Source: JASEHD01 sp964471945
Lineage (GTDB): Bacteria; Bacteroidota; Ignavibacteria; UBA10030; SZUA-254
Reading direction: 5' to 3'
DNA: 64,000 bases
Assembly (NCBI GenBank): GCA_964471945.1
Contig: CAYYIJ010000001.1
Coordinates: 1-64,000 of the forward strand
Under the pieces are notes generated by a model that made no database searches, was not told where the DNA came from, and worked only from the letters and a program-made list of their open reading frames with translations. Shown in pieces: positions 62,870 to 64,000 of this stretch (its first letter is position 1; every line of letters begins with the position of its first letter). The position numbers were made by a program, and so were the translations under genes.

Positions 62870-63130
62870 ATGGAAATTAAACTAGATAAACATATTATCG
62901 AACAAATGATAAAACGTGGAACTAATGAAAACGAGATTATGGAAGTGTTGAACGAAGCTGTTGAGTGTGATGCAAAATATGATAGAAAAAGAAAATCGAA
63001 AATTTTTCATTATAACACGTTTTGGTGCGGAAAATATTATAGACAAAAGAAAGTGGAGGTTATCTATAAGTATGAAGGTAATCAAATAATTACTATAACA
63101 GTTTATGTATACTACGGAGAATGGAAATGA
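62870..63130 (+). CDS. DUF4258-family small protein, possible toxin
   Basis: An 86-residue protein of the DUF4258 type: 'HIIEQMIKRGTNENEIMEVL' and 'VIYKYEGNQIITITVYVY', a RelE/BrnT-like arrangement. It overlaps the following DUF2283 gene by 10 bases. Together they look like a small toxin-antitoxin-like module; activity is not shown by the sequence. The 59 bp before it consist of low-complexity 'GGAATG'-type repeats. Confidence 0.72.
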   Translation: MEIKLDKHIIEQMIKRGTNENEIMEVLNEAVECDAKYDRKRKSKIFHYNTFWCGKYYRQKKVEVIYKYEGNQIITITVYVYYGEWK

Positions 63131-63336
63131 AAATTTATTATAATCCCAAGGATGATCTCCTCAGAATCACCTTAAAGGAAAGTAAGGAAGTCAGAAATGA
63201 AAGATATAATGACGATATCGTATTTGACGTCGACAAAGAAGATAAAGTCGTCGGGATCGAAATTTTTGATGCAGCAAAATATCTCGAGATCGGTGATTTA
63301 TTAAGTGTTACTCTTGTTCAAGAAAAATTGGCATAA
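63121..63336 (+). CDS. DUF2283-family small protein, possible antitoxin
   Basis: A 71-residue DUF2283 protein: 'MKIYYNPKDDLLRITLKESK' and 'DIVFDVDKEDKVVGIEIFDA', the common pattern of this family. It is frequently encoded next to DUF4258 or RelE-like genes. Its stop is three bases before the start of the transketolase C-terminal subunit. ATG at 63121 or 63127 may be the start. Confidence 0.75.
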   Translation: MEMKIYYNPKDDLLRITLKESKEVRNERYNDDIVFDVDKEDKVVGIEIFDAAKYLEIGDLLSVTLVQEKLA

Positions 63337-63339
63337 TCA

Positions 63340-64000
63340 ATGGCAAAATTTCAAATCAAAGAACATAAAGCCACACGACTCGGCTTCGGTGAAGCACTTG
63401 TAGAGTTGGGTCACGAGAATCCGAATGTTGTAGTTCTCGGAGGAGACGTTACTGGTTCAGTTCGAACAGATTTATTCATGAAAGCTTTTCCCGATCGGTT
63501 CTTCAGTGTCGGAATAGCAGAACAAGACATGATGGGAACAGCGGCAGGACTTGCGATTGCGGGAAAGATTCCATTCGCATCTGCGTATGGTGTGTTTGCG
63601 ACAGGAAGACCTTTCGATCAAATTCGTCAATCAATTGCATACAGTCAGATTCCAGTTAAGATTTGTGCATCTCACTGCGGAATAACTGTCGGACAAGATG
63701 GCGCAACTCATCAATCACTCGAAGATATCGCACTTATGCGTGCGCTACCGCATATGACAATTGCCTCGCCGTGCGATTATCATCAAGCAAAAAAAATGGT
63801 GAAAGGTTCAATCAATTGGAATCATCCGATTTATATCAGATTCTTCAGAGATAACTCACTTGTGTTCACCGATCCATCCGCTACATTTGAATTTGGAAAA
63901 GCTGATACACTCATCGATGGTTCTGATGTAACGATAATCGCATGTGGATTACAAGTTTGGGAATCTATTCTTGCCGAAGAAATGCTTGAGAAGGAAGGAA
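63340..64000 (+). CDS. Transketolase, C-terminal subunit (partial, runs off the window)
   Basis: The first 220 codons of the second transketolase half. It begins 'MAKFQIKEHKATRLGFGEAL' and contains the pyrimidine-binding domain with 'FFSVGIAEQDMMGTAAGLAI' (catalytic Glu), 'ASAYGVFATGRPFDQIRQSI' and 'SHCGITVGQDGATHQSLEDI'. The 3' end lies outside the window. It starts three bases after the DUF2283 stop codon. Confidence 0.95.
   Translation, partial: MAKFQIKEHKATRLGFGEALVELGHENPNVVVLGGDVTGSVRTDLFMKAFPDRFFSVGIAEQDMMGTAAGLAIAGKIPFASAYGVFATGRPFDQIRQSIAYSQIPVKICASHCGITVGQDGATHQSLEDIALMRALPHMTIASPCDYHQAKKMVKGSINWNHPIYIRFFRDNSLVFTDPSATFEFGKADTLIDGSDVTIIACGLQVWESILAEEMLEKEG

Overview
The window looks like a scaffold from a metagenome-assembled genome of an AT-rich Bacteroidota/Ignavibacteriota-type bacterium (FCB group). 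Three secreted proteins end in the 'NYPNPFNPTT' type IX secretion (T9SS) sorting domain. There is a DUF4296-like lipoprotein, a Thermus-type isocitrate dehydrogenase and an EF-P with the PGNW loop. The only run of Ns (100 bases) is flanked by an identical 55-bp sequence on both sides, which points to unmerged k=55 contig ends rather than missing DNA.

Layout. 1-8 kb: surface/secreted proteins, including a 2004-residue FG-GAP/IPT protein. 8-18 kb (minus strand): a SpoIIE-type phosphatase, an FNR-like regulator, gcvP, icd, gcvH, accC, accB and efp. 18-23 kb: a PiT/DUF47 phosphate pair, a decayed HAD phosphatase, a Gfo/Idh/MocA oxidoreductase and a CCA-adding enzyme. 23-30.4 kb: a TolC/HlyD/MacB-type efflux operon with three permease genes. 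30.4-35.1 kb: a defence cassette (Panacea antitoxin plus small partner, single-chain restriction-modification-specificity enzyme, RadC N-terminal protein). 35.3-37.4 kb: a T9SS protein, a 3'-end gene relic and a BrnT/BrnA module. 37.4-44 kb: a Rossmann protein, YbjQ, a PsbP-like lipoprotein, murI and three pilin-like proteins. 44-54.6 kb: a defence island (PLD-SNF2 helicase, YhcG nuclease, Eco57I/PglX-type methyltransferase) bordered by a broken tyrosine integrase next to tRNA-Pro(GGG) on one side and by a repeat array with gene relics on the other. 54.6-64 kb: housekeeping genes (merR, larB, Cys/Met PLP enzyme, PTS IIA, hisS, lgt, rlmB, plsY, split transketolase), with a DUF4258/DUF2283 pair between the transketolase halves.

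The most unusual feature is in the 1361-residue methyltransferase (44790-48875). A nearly complete REP-associated tyrosine transposase (RAYT; HVH motif and catalytic-type Tyr present, start Met and stop lost) lies in frame between its 'FYTPREIVNYMV' segment and the 'DPACGSG' motif. REP-like palindromes flank it and are translated as part of the protein. A second theme is relics of gene 3' ends on the far side of defence or toxin cassettes (35125-35175, 36772-36848), with a further C-terminal relic at 44678-44776. Two of these relics abut the same GATTA-type repeat. This suggests recombination or integration at gene 3' ends that regenerated the target gene.
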